DNA of 64,000 nt, from contig JAPDQB010000014.1 of assembly GCA_034506175.1 (NCBI GenBank), positions 55,243-119,242 of the forward strand, given 5' to 3'. Under the pieces are notes generated by a model that was given only the letters and a program-made list of their open reading frames with translations, ran no database searches and was not told the origin of the DNA. Below, one piece after another: positions 1 through 8,311 of this stretch. The translations under genes and the position numbers were made by a program. This stretch comes from a candidate division KSB1 bacterium. Its GTDB lineage: Bacteria > Zhuqueibacterota > Zhuqueibacteria > Zhuqueibacterales > Zhuqueibacteraceae. Numbering within the stretch: position 1 is the first letter of the stretch; every line of letters starts with the position of its first letter.

Positions 1-157
1 AGCCCAACGCCAACGATGCCGATTTACTGGGTGGGCGCCGTGCAGGGCGTGTGAGGACAAAACGAATTGTGCGGCCATCCCATCTCCCGCCGAAAACTTG
101 CTCCCCAAAACACAAGCGCTGCCTTGACTGAGTCTGTTAAAAATTTTTTGGAATAGA

Positions 158-1228
158 ATGGCACCTCGAATCCGTCGCCTGCTGAGAAATCATCCAGTGA
201 TGGCTTTGGCGATTTTTTCGCTGCTGTTTTTATTTTTTTCCCTCACCATGCTGCCGCATTTCCCGCAACTTGTGGAGCTGATTTATGCCCGGAGACTCTA
301 TGTGCTGATCGTGAAAATCCTTTCCCCGCTCGCCGCAGCAATCTCGTTCTCACTCTCAGAAATTTTTCTTTATCTCGGCATTTTCAGCGTGGCGTTTTGG
401 GGAATTCGGGGAATTCTCCATCGCCGCTTCGTACGAACCGTGCTGGAATTATGCGCCGGGGTGGTTTTCCTTCTTCTTTGGTTTTATCTCGCCTGGGGTT
501 TCAATTATCTCCGACCCAAAATCGAGCAACAGCTTCAATTGGCCGCCGTCGAGCCGGATAGCCTGGCGCTGCGCGAAAATTTTCTATGGTGTATCGAGCG
601 AACGAATGCAGCCTGGCAGCCGGTCGCGCCGTGGAACGTGCAGCATCTCGACCAGGAAATCGAACGCGGCTATGCCGAAGTTTTTGCCGAGCTGAATCTC
701 CCACCAGTTTCAGGAAAGTGGCCGCCAAAATTTTTGCTGATGCCGCAGCTTTTGGATTACACGTTGACTTCGGGCATCTTCGGGCCGCTTTTTCACGAGG
801 TGCATCTCAATGCGCATCTTTTGCCGGTGGAAATGCCGTTTGTCTTGGCGCACGAAAAAGCCCATGGCCGTGGCTTTGCACGCGAATCGGAAGCCAGCTT
901 CATCGCGCTGCTGGTGTGCCTGCGCAGCACAAACACCGCGGTTCAATACTCCGCCTATTTTTCCCTGCTCGGCCGTTTTCGCGCGCGCTACCGCCAATAT
1001 GCCGATTATGATTCACTGCAACAATTCATTCGTCCCGAAATCGACGCCGACTTTGAGCAGGTCTGGCGCCGAATGGAACAATACCTTGGTCCGCTCGCGG
1101 AGCTTGCCCAAAAAAGCTATGATTTTTATCTGCGCGCCAATCAAGTCGAAGGCGGCTTGGAGAATTATTCCGATGTGGTTGATGTGGTGATACGATGGCG
1201 GGAAAGCAAGGTGCGGGAAACTAACTGA
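158..1228 (+). CDS. DUF3810-family membrane-anchored putative zinc metalloprotease
   Basis: This 356-residue protein begins with hydrophobic segments near residues 15-31, 60-80 and 95-113, followed by a long soluble part. The soluble part carries an HExxH zinc-peptidase signature, HEKAH at residues 232-236, followed closely by an acidic RESEAS stretch that could supply the third ligand. This layout matches the DUF3810 family, whose members look like membrane-attached metallopeptidases but whose substrate is not known to me. A GGAA-like ribosome site sits just before the ATG. Its last codons overlap the end of the convergent vapC gene by 8 bp. The family call is fairly sure; proteolytic activity is inferred from the motif. 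Confidence 0.75.
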   Translation: MAPRIRRLLRNHPVMALAIFSLLFLFFSLTMLPHFPQLVELIYARRLYVLIVKILSPLAAAISFSLSEIFLYLGIFSVAFWGIRGILHRRFVRTVLELCAGVVFLLLWFYLAWGFNYLRPKIEQQLQLAAVEPDSLALRENFLWCIERTNAAWQPVAPWNVQHLDQEIERGYAEVFAELNLPPVSGKWPPKFLLMPQLLDYTLTSGIFGPLFHEVHLNAHLLPVEMPFVLAHEKAHGRGFARESEASFIALLVCLRSTNTAVQYSAYFSLLGRFRARYRQYADYDSLQQFIRPEIDADFEQVWRRMEQYLGPLAELAQKSYDFYLRANQVEGGLENYSDVVDVVIRWRESKVRETN

Positions 1229-1643
1229 TCAGCGGCAGCGTGTTGAGATCAATGAGCTGCAATCCGCCGACGCGATCAAAATGGCGGAGGTTGACCGTCA
1301 AAAGCGGCAGATCGTACACGAGACAAGTGGCAGCTATAAAAGCGTCTTTGGTTCCAATTTGCAAGTTTTGGTGAATTAAGTTTGCGTCAAGAAATGCAGC
1401 CCGCCGTGCAACCGTCTCTGTCATGGGTTGAATCTTGAACTCTACTTGAAGTTCGTCAATGTCAGATAATCTACCAGCGCGATATGCACCCAACTCAATT
1501 TCATAAACACTGATTGCGCTTAAATGGGGTTCATAGACTAATAGCGACCGCAAGAAAAATGATTTCTGCTTGTCGCGTACTCGTACGTGCTGAATTATGA
1601 CGGACGAGTCGATGACAGCGTCTCTTCGCGCCACTGTTGCCAC
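1221..1643 (-). CDS. vapC: PIN-domain ribonuclease toxin, VapC-like
   Basis: A 140-residue PIN domain. The acidic residues expected of the metal-binding active site are visible: Asp in IDSSV near the N-terminus, Glu in VYEIELGA, and Asp in TKDAFIAA, followed by the late LLTVNLRHFDRV strand typical of VapC toxins. VapC proteins are site-specific RNases held inactive by a cognate VapB. It starts with GTG inside the end of the upstream antitoxin gene, about 49 bp of overlap, so the two are translationally coupled. A second GTG three codons later (1634) has a better-spaced AGGTGG and may be the true start. Confidence 0.85.
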   Translation of the reverse strand: MATVARRDAVIDSSVIIQHVRVRDKQKSFFLRSLLVYEPHLSAISVYEIELGAYRAGRLSDIDELQVEFKIQPMTETVARRAAFLDANLIHQNLQIGTKDAFIAATCLVYDLPLLTVNLRHFDRVGGLQLIDLNTLPLIS

Positions 1644-1882
1644 CTCTCCTCTAATTCTTGAAATGCTTGTTCAATTTTGGGATCGTCCGCCCAAATACCC
1701 AAAGTTCTTTCGGCGAATTCCAATTGTTTCTTCAGGCTTGTTTTTTTTGCTTTTTGCGCAGGCTCTTTCCCGTTTTGATGAATGGAAATTTTTATTGTTT
1801 TTCTTCCGGTTTTGGCAATTTCATCATAGAGGGATTTGGATATTTCCAAATAAGGTTTTTTCGCTAACTTCGCAGTAATCAT
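1595..1882 (-). CDS. vapB: VapB-like antitoxin
   Basis: A 95-residue hydrophilic protein directly upstream of and overlapping vapC. Its N-terminal half (KLAKKPYLEISKSLYDEI, then KTIKISI) looks like a small DNA-binding beta or looped-hinge fold, and its charged helical C-terminus (QAFQELEERWQQWREE) resembles a toxin-wrapping tail. I chose the second of two adjacent ATG codons because GGAGG lies 6 nt upstream; the first ATG would be only 3 nt away. The function is inferred mainly from its position before a PIN toxin; sequence similarity to a particular VapB class is not obvious. Confidence 0.65.
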   Translation of the reverse strand: MITAKLAKKPYLEISKSLYDEIAKTGRKTIKISIHQNGKEPAQKAKKTSLKKQLEFAERTLGIWADDPKIEQAFQELEERWQQWREETLSSTRPS

Positions 1883-1943
1883 CATAAACCTCCATTTTTC
1901 TTTTAGCCAAATTAACAAGCTTTTTTGTTAATTGCAAGCTTTT

Positions 1944-3272
1944 TCATCGCAACTTCTGTCGCGATTCAATCGCCACTATCACCTTTTCCAGGCTCGCCGG
2001 AATCTCCACCGGCGCGTTGGCATGTTTCGAGGCGACTTCGGCCAACTGCGATTGGTGATAACGAATTTTGAACTCCGAAAATTTTAATCCGTTCGCCGTC
2101 GAAATCACCACGACACGCTCGGATTTTTTGATCTCACGCCGGGCGACCAGTTTGATCAGCGCCGCGAGCGCCACGCCGGTGTGCGGGCAATTGAACAGAC
2201 CGGCCGTGTCACCGAGCGCGGCGGCATTCGCCAGCTCGTCTTCACTCGCCTGTTCGACGATGCCATCAAATTCTTTGAGCATCGCAATCGCCTTTTTTAC
2301 GCTCACCGGATTGCCGATTTGAATGGCGCTGGCCGCGGTCGGCTCGGCGCGTTTGGGATGAAACTCGCGAAAGCCGGTTTTGTAGCTTTCATAAAGCGGA
2401 TTGGCTTTTTCCGCCTGGGCGCAAACCAGCCGCGGCAAGCGCTCGGTCAAACCGAGATCGCGCAGCATCAGAAAACCGCGCCCAATTGCCGAGATGTTGC
2501 CGAGATTGCCGCCGGGGACGATCACCCAATCCGGCGCTTGCCAGCCGAGTTGTTGGGTGATTTCAATCGAGATGGTTTTTTGCCCTTCCAGCCGCAGCGA
2601 GTTCATCGAGTTGGCGAGATAGATGTCCGGGCGTTTTGCCAGCTCTTTGACGATCGCCATGCAGCCGTCGAAATCCGTCTCGAGTGCCAGCGTGAGCGCG
2701 CCGTTGGCAATCGGCTGGATGAGCTGCGCGGCGCTGATTTTGTTTTTGGGCAATAAAACTACCGCCGGAATGCCAGCGGCGGCGCAATAAGCCGCCAGCG
2801 ACGCTGAGGTGTCGCCGGTCGACGCGCACACCACGGCGCGAATTTTCGCCCCGTTCGCAATCATTTGTTTGACCTGCGAAACCAGCACGGTCATGCCCAA
2901 ATCTTTGAACGAGCCGCTATGGCTGTTGCCGCATTGTTTCACCCACAAATTTTCCAAGCCGATTGATTTGCCCAATCGTTCAGCGCGCAACAAATGCGTG
3001 TTGCCCTCGCCCAGCGAGACGATGTTCTCATTCGCGACGTGCGGATTCACCCATTCTTTTTTGCCCCAAATGCCCGAGCTGTACGGCCACTCGGCGCTTC
3101 GGCAGCGGCGATCAAACATTTCCTTCCATTCGGCGGCGGATTTTTGGCGCAACGCCGCGAGATCGTGACGCACGTCGAGCAGATCACCGCAGCGCGGGCA
3201 ATTGTAGATGATGGCGTCGAGGGGGTAATCGCCGGGGCAGTTGTTGAGGCAATGGTAACGGGCGGAGAACAT
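1944..3272 (-). CDS. thrC: threonine synthase
   Basis: A 442-residue PLP-dependent lyase converting O-phosphohomoserine to threonine. The N-terminus has a small cysteine-rich stretch (CLNNC ... CPRC) seen in longer threonine synthases, then the PLP-lysine region [13 protein letters not shown], the [12 protein letters not shown] phosphate-binding loop, and the [15 protein letters not shown] glycine loop. Length fits the family. I prefer the ATG at 3272 over an upstream TTG at 3296, though neither has a clear Shine-Dalgarno site. No other threonine-pathway gene is nearby. The start lies about 30 bp from a palindrome array that ends the neighbouring RAYT module, so its promoter may be within or beyond that array. 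Confidence 0.92.
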   Translation of the reverse strand: MFSARYHCLNNCPGDYPLDAIIYNCPRCGDLLDVRHDLAALRQKSAAEWKEMFDRRCRSAEWPYSSGIWGKKEWVNPHVANENIVSLGEGNTHLLRAERLGKSIGLENLWVKQCGNSHSGSFKDLGMTVLVSQVKQMIANGAKIRAVVCASTGDTSASLAAYCAAAGIPAVVLLPKNKISAAQLIQPIANGALTLALETDFDGCMAIVKELAKRPDIYLANSMNSLRLEGQKTISIEITQQLGWQAPDWVIVPGGNLGNISAIGRGFLMLRDLGLTERLPRLVCAQAEKANPLYESYKTGFREFHPKRAEPTAASAIQIGNPVSVKKAIAMLKEFDGIVEQASEDELANAAALGDTAGLFNCPHTGVALAALIKLVARREIKKSERVVVISTANGLKFSEFKIRYHQSQLAEVASKHANAPVEIPASLEKVIVAIESRQKLR

Positions 3273-3302
3273 GGTGGTTTTTCTTTTTTTTTGCACGATC
3301 GG

Positions 3303-3526
3303 GATGAATTAAAATTCATGCATCACAGATCGGCATGAATTAAAATTCATGCCTCACAGCCTAAGTCCGCTGAAGATCGGCATGAATTAAAATTCATGCC
3401 TCACAGCCTAAGTCCGCTGAAGCGGACTAATCGATATAAATTTTTTTTAGTCGACTTTAGCCGACTTGAGCTATGAGCCATGAAATTCATTTCATGGCGA
3501 TATGGCGATGAAATTCATTTCATGGC
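3303..3526. repeat. left REP-like palindrome cluster of the RAYT module
   Basis: The cluster is a dense string of short imperfect palindromes. Three copies of a unit with 10-bp arms GGCATGAATT around an AA centre lie at about 3303-3322 (degenerate), 3332-3353 and 3379-3400, each followed by TCACAG. AGTCCGCTGAAGCGGACT lies at 3411-3428, a diverged AGTCGAC/AGCCGACT hairpin near 3450, and a unit with 9-bp arms GCCATGAAA and a TTCA loop at 3477-3498, with a partial second copy at about 3505-3526. Positions 3327-3373 and 3374-3420 are a 47-bp tandem duplication. The same palindrome types recur in the same order on the other side of the transposase gene. Confidence 0.9.
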
Positions 3527-3527
3527 G

Positions 3528-4013
3528 TTACGGCGTTAATTCCCGAATCATTTTAATCCCCGCAATCGCCTCGCCGTGGTTCCACGGGGCCGGGCCGTCG
3601 TCCTCGTCCATGTCGCGTTCCAAAACGGCGATGGTTTGCGCCTGGTGATGATGTTGTTTTTGGTGGCGCACGTAATCCACCGCGCGGTCGAGATTTTTCT
3701 CGCCCAGCGAAAAAACGCCATAGCCGCGCTGCCAATGCAATTCGCCGGGGTAATTCGGCTTGCGATGGTTGATGTGAAACGCGCTGCTGCCCTTGATTTT
3801 TTGGACAAATTCGGCAACCGATAATTTCGGCGGAATGGAGGCGACGACGTGAACATGATCTTCGATGCCGCCGATGGCGTGGGTGATGCATTCCAACGCG
3901 TCGGCTTTGCCGATGATGTAACCATACAATTCCGCCTCGATTTCCGGTGTGATCAACGGCTGCCGTTCTTTGGTGGACCACACCACGTGATAAAACAATC
4001 GCCACAATGCCAT
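3528..4013 (-). CDS. REP-associated tyrosine transposase (Y1/IS200-like, RAYT)
   Basis: A 161-residue single-domain HUH nuclease of the Y1 transposase fold. The metal-binding histidine pair is in DHVHVV (residues 53-55 of the chosen start) and the catalytic tyrosine is Tyr114 in DYVRHQKQHHH, the usual Y...Q..HH signature. WSTKERQPLI near the N-terminus is also typical. The start at 4013 has GGGAGG about 5 nt upstream; a longer reading to 4070 has no such site. RAYTs cut single-stranded DNA at REP-type hairpins and are thought to mobilise them. Here the gene sits between two matching palindrome clusters, exactly as expected for a RAYT/REP module. It appears intact. Confidence 0.9.
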   Translation of the reverse strand: MALWRLFYHVVWSTKERQPLITPEIEAELYGYIIGKADALECITHAIGGIEDHVHVVASIPPKLSVAEFVQKIKGSSAFHINHRKPNYPGELHWQRGYGVFSLGEKNLDRAVDYVRHQKQHHHQAQTIAVLERDMDEDDGPAPWNHGEAIAGIKMIRELTP

Positions 4014-4065
4014 ACGGCCTCCCAGGGTTGGAATGAATGTGATGATTTGGGATTTTGGCATTTCC

Positions 4066-4221
4066 GGCATGAATTAAAATTCATGCCTCACAGAAGGCAT
4101 GAATTAAAATTCATGCCTCACAGTCGAAGTCCGCTGAAGCGGACTCGTGATGGAATTGATGATTTTTAACGAGTCGGCTGAAGCCGACTCGAGTTATCAG
4201 CCATGAAATTCATTTCATGGC
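4066..4221. repeat. right REP-like palindrome cluster of the RAYT module
   Basis: Two copies of the GGCATGAATT-arm palindrome (4066-4087, 4096-4117), AGTCCGCTGAAGCGGACT (4128-4145), its relative AGTCGGCTGAAGCCGACT (4172-4189), and the GCCATGAAA-arm hairpin (4200-4221). The order and orientation match the left cluster, so the transposase is flanked by direct copies of one composite element. The outermost hairpin ends exactly where the avd-like reading frame loses similarity, marking 4221/4222 as the junction with older sequence. Confidence 0.9.
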
Positions 4222-4317
4222 AAATGTGAGCGTGTGCGAAAAATTGTTGGTTGCCGGCAAAAGCCACGTTAAAAAATCAAACGTGCGCGTGAAGATGGGC
4301 ATTTCCTGATTAGCCAT
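4210..4317 (-). pseudogene. 5' fragment of a DGR accessory gene (avd-like), truncated by the RAYT module
   Basis: A 35-codon ATG frame lies just downstream of the broken NACHT-FGE gene. Its beginning, with the core MPIFTRTFDFLTWLLPATN, resembles my recollection of the N-terminus of four-helix-bundle Avd proteins that accompany reverse transcriptases in diversity-generating retroelements. Similarity stops at codon 31; the last codons (Ala-Met-Lys-stop) are read out of the REP hairpin at 4200-4221. Intact Avd proteins are about 110-130 residues, so roughly three quarters is missing, and no remainder is seen on the far side of the module. The assignment rests on a short stretch and memory of the family. 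Confidence 0.6.
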
Positions 4318-4321
4318 GCGC

Positions 4322-7043
4322 TCAAAAATTGTTGAGAATAAAATGGTTCATTTTGCCGCTCATTTCTTCGCAGCCATACGGGCTGGCGCCATGTGGAAAA
4401 CAACCCACCGCATTCGTGGCGCCGATCTTGGTTTCATCATAATTGGCGCAATTCGGATCGGCCTTGTCACCACCCCATGGATAGCGGCGCTGCGGGTTTT
4501 GATTTGACGGCCGGGGTTTGATAGTATGGCGTTCCGCGCCGATTTTGTCAAGAGAAATGATGCGCGGCGAAGATAAAATTTTTTCGCCGCCCCGCGCGGC
4601 TTTTTCCCATTCGGCTTCCGAGGGCAAGTCGATTTGCATTTTCTCACCCAACCATTTTTTTTCGCGCCCCATTTCCGTGAGCCAGCGCGTAAACGCCAGC
4701 ATCTCGTACCACGTGATGCCCACCACCGGATGATTCGACAAATTGAACGACGCACCGAAATCATATGGTTGTGATCGTGGTTTGTCATCGTTCCACGCTT
4801 TCACTGATTATCTTGCCAAACCTTTGCGGCCTTCGCTTCGGACCAATAGCGTTCGATTTTGTAGCCGCCGGCTTGCACAAATTCGTTAAACTGCGCGTTG
4901 GTCACAGGGTAGCGCGACATCCAGTAATCATAATTCAAATGCGCGTTGCGATGCAACTCTTTTTCTTCGCCCATCCAAAACGGCCAGGCCGGCACCAGGC
5001 AAAACTGCATGGCCGCCGTCGTCATCACTTCGCGCCGCGGGTCGCCCAGTCGCGCCAGGGTGTTGCCGGCCAGTGCGCGCTCGGCGGCGGGAAAATCGTT
5101 TTGCCGGAGAATATGGACAAGCCAGTTTTGCACGAGCGCCTTTTTTTCTTGATTACGTTCGCTCGCTTGGGTTAATTTGGCGGATTCCACCAAAACCTGG
5201 CCGGCCAGATGTGCGCCCCAAATTTCTTTTAAATTTGCCGCGGCTTGCTCCGGCGCGCGATAGCAGAGACGATCCACCAAAACCCAAACGGCAAAGTCGC
5301 CGCCGTGTGAAGCTTTCGCAGCTGCGAGCAGTGTCACTTCGCGCCAACGATTCGGATCGGTGGTCGCCAACTCCGCCAGCTTTTCCGGAAAATCCTGATC
5401 GGTCAAATCCGGGTTTTGGCTCAAGTGCATCAGGCCGGCCACAAGTTTGGTTTCCGGCACATCGGCGGTGCCTGCCAATTCCGGCTGCTCGCTGTGCGCC
5501 TCGTAAGCCAGGGCGCTCAACAAATCCAGCACTTTTTTGCGGTCGATCTTCAGCCATTCGGCGAGGCTGGGCTGCGCCACTTGCAACTGTCCGGCAGCGT
5601 CGCGCACGATCTTCGGCCTTTCCCACCAGTCCAGCAGCAAATCCACGGTGTCGGCGTAAAGCTCCTCGCGTTTTTCCGGCAGGCTGCCGCCGCGCCAGGC
5701 GTGCAAGCTCGCCATCAGCGTCAAGAGCAAAGGTCGCTCCGCCAGGCCCTGCAAGCGGTCGCTGTTGAAAATCGCGCGCTTGAGCAGTTCGGCCCGGCCT
5801 TGCGCATCGTCCGGATGCAATCCGCGCAGCCCGGCGATGTGAGCGTACCAATGCTCGACAAAGCGCCGGATTTGCCCGGGGCTGAACGGCGCCAGCACCG
5901 CCTCGCTAAAATTCGGCAGGCGCCAATCCTGCTGCTGATAGGCGTAAGTGCGGCTGGTCACCAGCAAACGGCAGCGCGGAAAACAGGCGGCAAAATCTTC
6001 CACCGCCTGTTTGATTTGCGTGCGGCGCTGCTGCGCTTCCGGCACTTCGTCGAGACCGTCCAGCAAAAGCAGGCCGCCTGTTTCGCGCAGCTCGTTTTGC
6101 AGCGGCTCGGCAAATGCGCTCAAGGCATGAGGGTCCAATTCAGCGGCGATGAAATCGCACAGATGTTTGGCGCTGGCTTTTTGCCCGACCGGCGGCAGGC
6201 CGCGCGCCGCAAAATCGTGCAAAATAATCCGCACTGGCAGCAGGCTGCCGTGATGCCACGGTTGCGGCGTCTCTTTTTCTTCTTTGTCATCTTCCTTGTC
6301 TTTTGGCAGCGGCGCGGTGAGCAAGTTGAGATTGGCGGCTGGGCTGCCCAGAGCCTCGCCGACCAAACAGAGCGCGACGAAATTGACAAAGGTGCTTTTG
6401 CCGCTGCCGGGATCGCCCAGCAAGACCAGATGTTGGTGGCGATTCAACTGTTCGAGCGCGGAAACCCGGCGGCTCTCTTTTTCCAGCCCATCGCCGCGCG
6501 CCAAACGCTCGGGCATTTCCGGCGTGAGCGTGAGCAAAGCGGTGTACACCGCATCGAGATCGAGGCGCCCGGCGTACGTCGGGTCGCTGGCGGCTTTGGG
6601 ATCGACGCCGGCAAGCGAGAGGGCGCGGCTGCTCTCGAACAGGCGGTTGAGGTAAGCCTGGCGCAGCGCTTTCGGATCCGCGGTTGCGGGAGTGCTGATG
6701 ATTTGTTTCTCAACGTAGGTTCCGGTTTGAATCAGGGTGTTGTGCTGGCCGGCAATAATGTTGGCGTTCCGCGCCTCGCCTTCGATCAGCACGCTGCCTG
6801 CTTCAGCTTTCTTTTCAATCGAGATTTTTGTTGGCGGCGAGGCAGGAGATTTTTTGTTGCGGCGCATAAACGCGATGAATCCGGCGGCGCCGGCGATGAG
6901 CCAAAGCCCAATTTGAATCGCATTCGCGAGGCCCTGGATCAAATCGGTGTTGGCGCCGATAGCGGCGCCAGCCACCAGCGCACAGTGACGCCAGCCGCCA
7001 CCAGCAACGCCAACACGCTTATCACCGGACCCCAGCGTTTCAT
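4322..7043 (-). pseudogene. NACHT NTPase with C-terminal formylglycine-enzyme (C-type lectin) fold; probable DGR target, frameshifted and truncated
   Basis: The main frame (4801 to about 6960) has a membrane segment (IQIGLWLIAGAAGFIAFM), a NACHT domain with Walker A GDPGSGKST and Walker B LLLLDGLDEVPE, a helical region, and the start of an FGE-sulfatase fold (WMSRYPVTNAQFNEFV). The frame is lost at about 4801-4804 and the fold continues -1 to 4322 ([43 protein letters not shown]), then stops where the GNVWEW core and the variable C-terminal half should follow. Upstream, an ATG at 7043 with AAAGGG before it opens a second membrane segment (MKRWGPVISVLALLVAAG) in another frame. So there are two frame breaks plus a 3' truncation. 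FGE-fold proteins fused to NACHT are known DGR targets; the avd fragment behind it supports that reading. Confidence 0.75.
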
Positions 7044-7166
7044 TATGTGTGCCCTTTCGTGTTTTTTGTGGAAAATCGTTTGTAGGTGAGAAGATAATCG
7101 ACGCGGCGCGAAAAGTCAAGCCGGATGAGAAAATAAAAAGGGGGCGAGAAGGGGGAAATAGGATAA

Positions 7167-8123
7167 TTAAGCCCGCCGGCGCGGTCGTGGCGCGCGTTTT
7201 TTCTTTTTGCTTGTCCGGATCGTTTTCTTTACCGTCACAATCTCGGTTTGCCGTTTCGCAAAATCCAGCAGGACTTTGGGTTTGAGCTCCAGCAGGATGT
7301 CACGGCCAATGAGGGCGAGACGGTTGGGGTTGATTTCGACAAATGGGCTGACGTTCCAATTCGAAACACAAAAAACTCGCGCGATCAAATTCCGTGCCTC
7401 ACCTGAGTTTGATGGCACTTCAACCTGCAACCACTTGGCAACGTAAGCAAAACGTTGGCTAAGATGCAAGGAGACGATGGGATAGTCTTCGACTTGAGGT
7501 TGAATGAGATTGTGATCCGTTAGAAAATCGTAATCGATAAAAGTATTAGACGCGCCAGTGTCAAAGTCACCGACAATATCGACAACTTTGGCAGCCGATC
7601 TTAAAGTTAGCGGGAATGTCGGATAGTAATCTCGGGCTTGATTGGTCGTGGACCATGCCGCAGTGATTTCTTCAATCGTAATAAACTTGTCATTAACGAA
7701 AATGAAGGGAAATTTTCCCGTTCGCCGGCAAATTCTGCGAACTTGCGTTTGCATAGGCAAATTTTTCAAGCTTTTTCCCGATGCAATCACTCGGCAGTCG
7801 ACGACAACGATCCACGCGGCTTTTAGCTTTGCAAAGGTTTCTTTCAACCAAAAACGATTCTGCTGTTGCAAACGCCACTGCAGCAGGCTGCGCTCCCGGA
7901 GACTGAGCTTTTCATATTCTTCCGGCGTCAAATTTTCGCCAACGAAGGGCAAAGGCTCTTCGATGTCAATGAGAGGCATAGTTGAGCGCCGCTCGGCCTC
8001 CGCTGCACGGAAGCGCCGCCGTTTGGCACGGTCAATGATTTTTCGAATTGATTGCAGCGTTGTCTCATCGAGGTGATTCAAGTCGGCTTTAATATCTTCA
8101 ATCACGGCCTCGTCGTAACTCAT
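7167..8123 (-). CDS. DUF5678 plus retropepsin-like aspartic protease domain protein
   Basis: A 318-residue protein with three parts. Residues 1-75 are a charged helical leader. Residues about 100-145 match the DUF5678 pattern (WIVVVDCRVIASGKSLKNL ... FPFIFVND). From about 165 there is a retropepsin-like barrel with the active-site triplet in GDFDTGAS (Asp188) and the later ALIGRDILLELKP-LLDF signature that follows the flap. The tail is very basic (KKKKRAPRPRRR). Single-barrel retropepsins work as homodimers. Of two adjacent ATGs the one at 8123 has GGAGG 5 nt upstream. The domain reading is from motifs; the substrate is unknown. It lies next to the DGR relic but shares no obvious link. Confidence 0.7.
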   Translation of the reverse strand: MSYDEAVIEDIKADLNHLDETTLQSIRKIIDRAKRRRFRAAEAERRSTMPLIDIEEPLPFVGENLTPEEYEKLSLRERSLLQWRLQQQNRFWLKETFAKLKAAWIVVVDCRVIASGKSLKNLPMQTQVRRICRRTGKFPFIFVNDKFITIEEITAAWSTTNQARDYYPTFPLTLRSAAKVVDIVGDFDTGASNTFIDYDFLTDHNLIQPQVEDYPIVSLHLSQRFAYVAKWLQVEVPSNSGEARNLIARVFCVSNWNVSPFVEINPNRLALIGRDILLELKPKVLLDFAKRQTEIVTVKKTIRTSKKKKRAPRPRRRA

Positions 8124-8311
8124 CATCGCCTCCTGAATTAAGGATGAATGCGTTTTTAAAGATTAAGCGTTCAAAGTCAAAAAAGCAAGCGAAAACTTTC
8201 TTGCTTTTGTGAGCGAAAATTCTTTTTTTAAAATGAGCCTTTCACGGGCGAGTATTAATCACTTTAAAGTTGAATCGGTGCAAAAAAGCAAAAATTTTAT
8301 AGAGGAAAAGA

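Noticed and set aside
1..157. Short open frames at the left edge that could be the tail of an upstream gene
   Set aside because: All three plus-strand frames end within 130 bp and none has recognisable protein sequence.
4795..4812. Programmed -1 frameshift in the NACHT-FGE gene
   Set aside because: No slippery heptamer or downstream pseudoknot is evident, and the gene has another frame break and a truncated end, which fits decay better.
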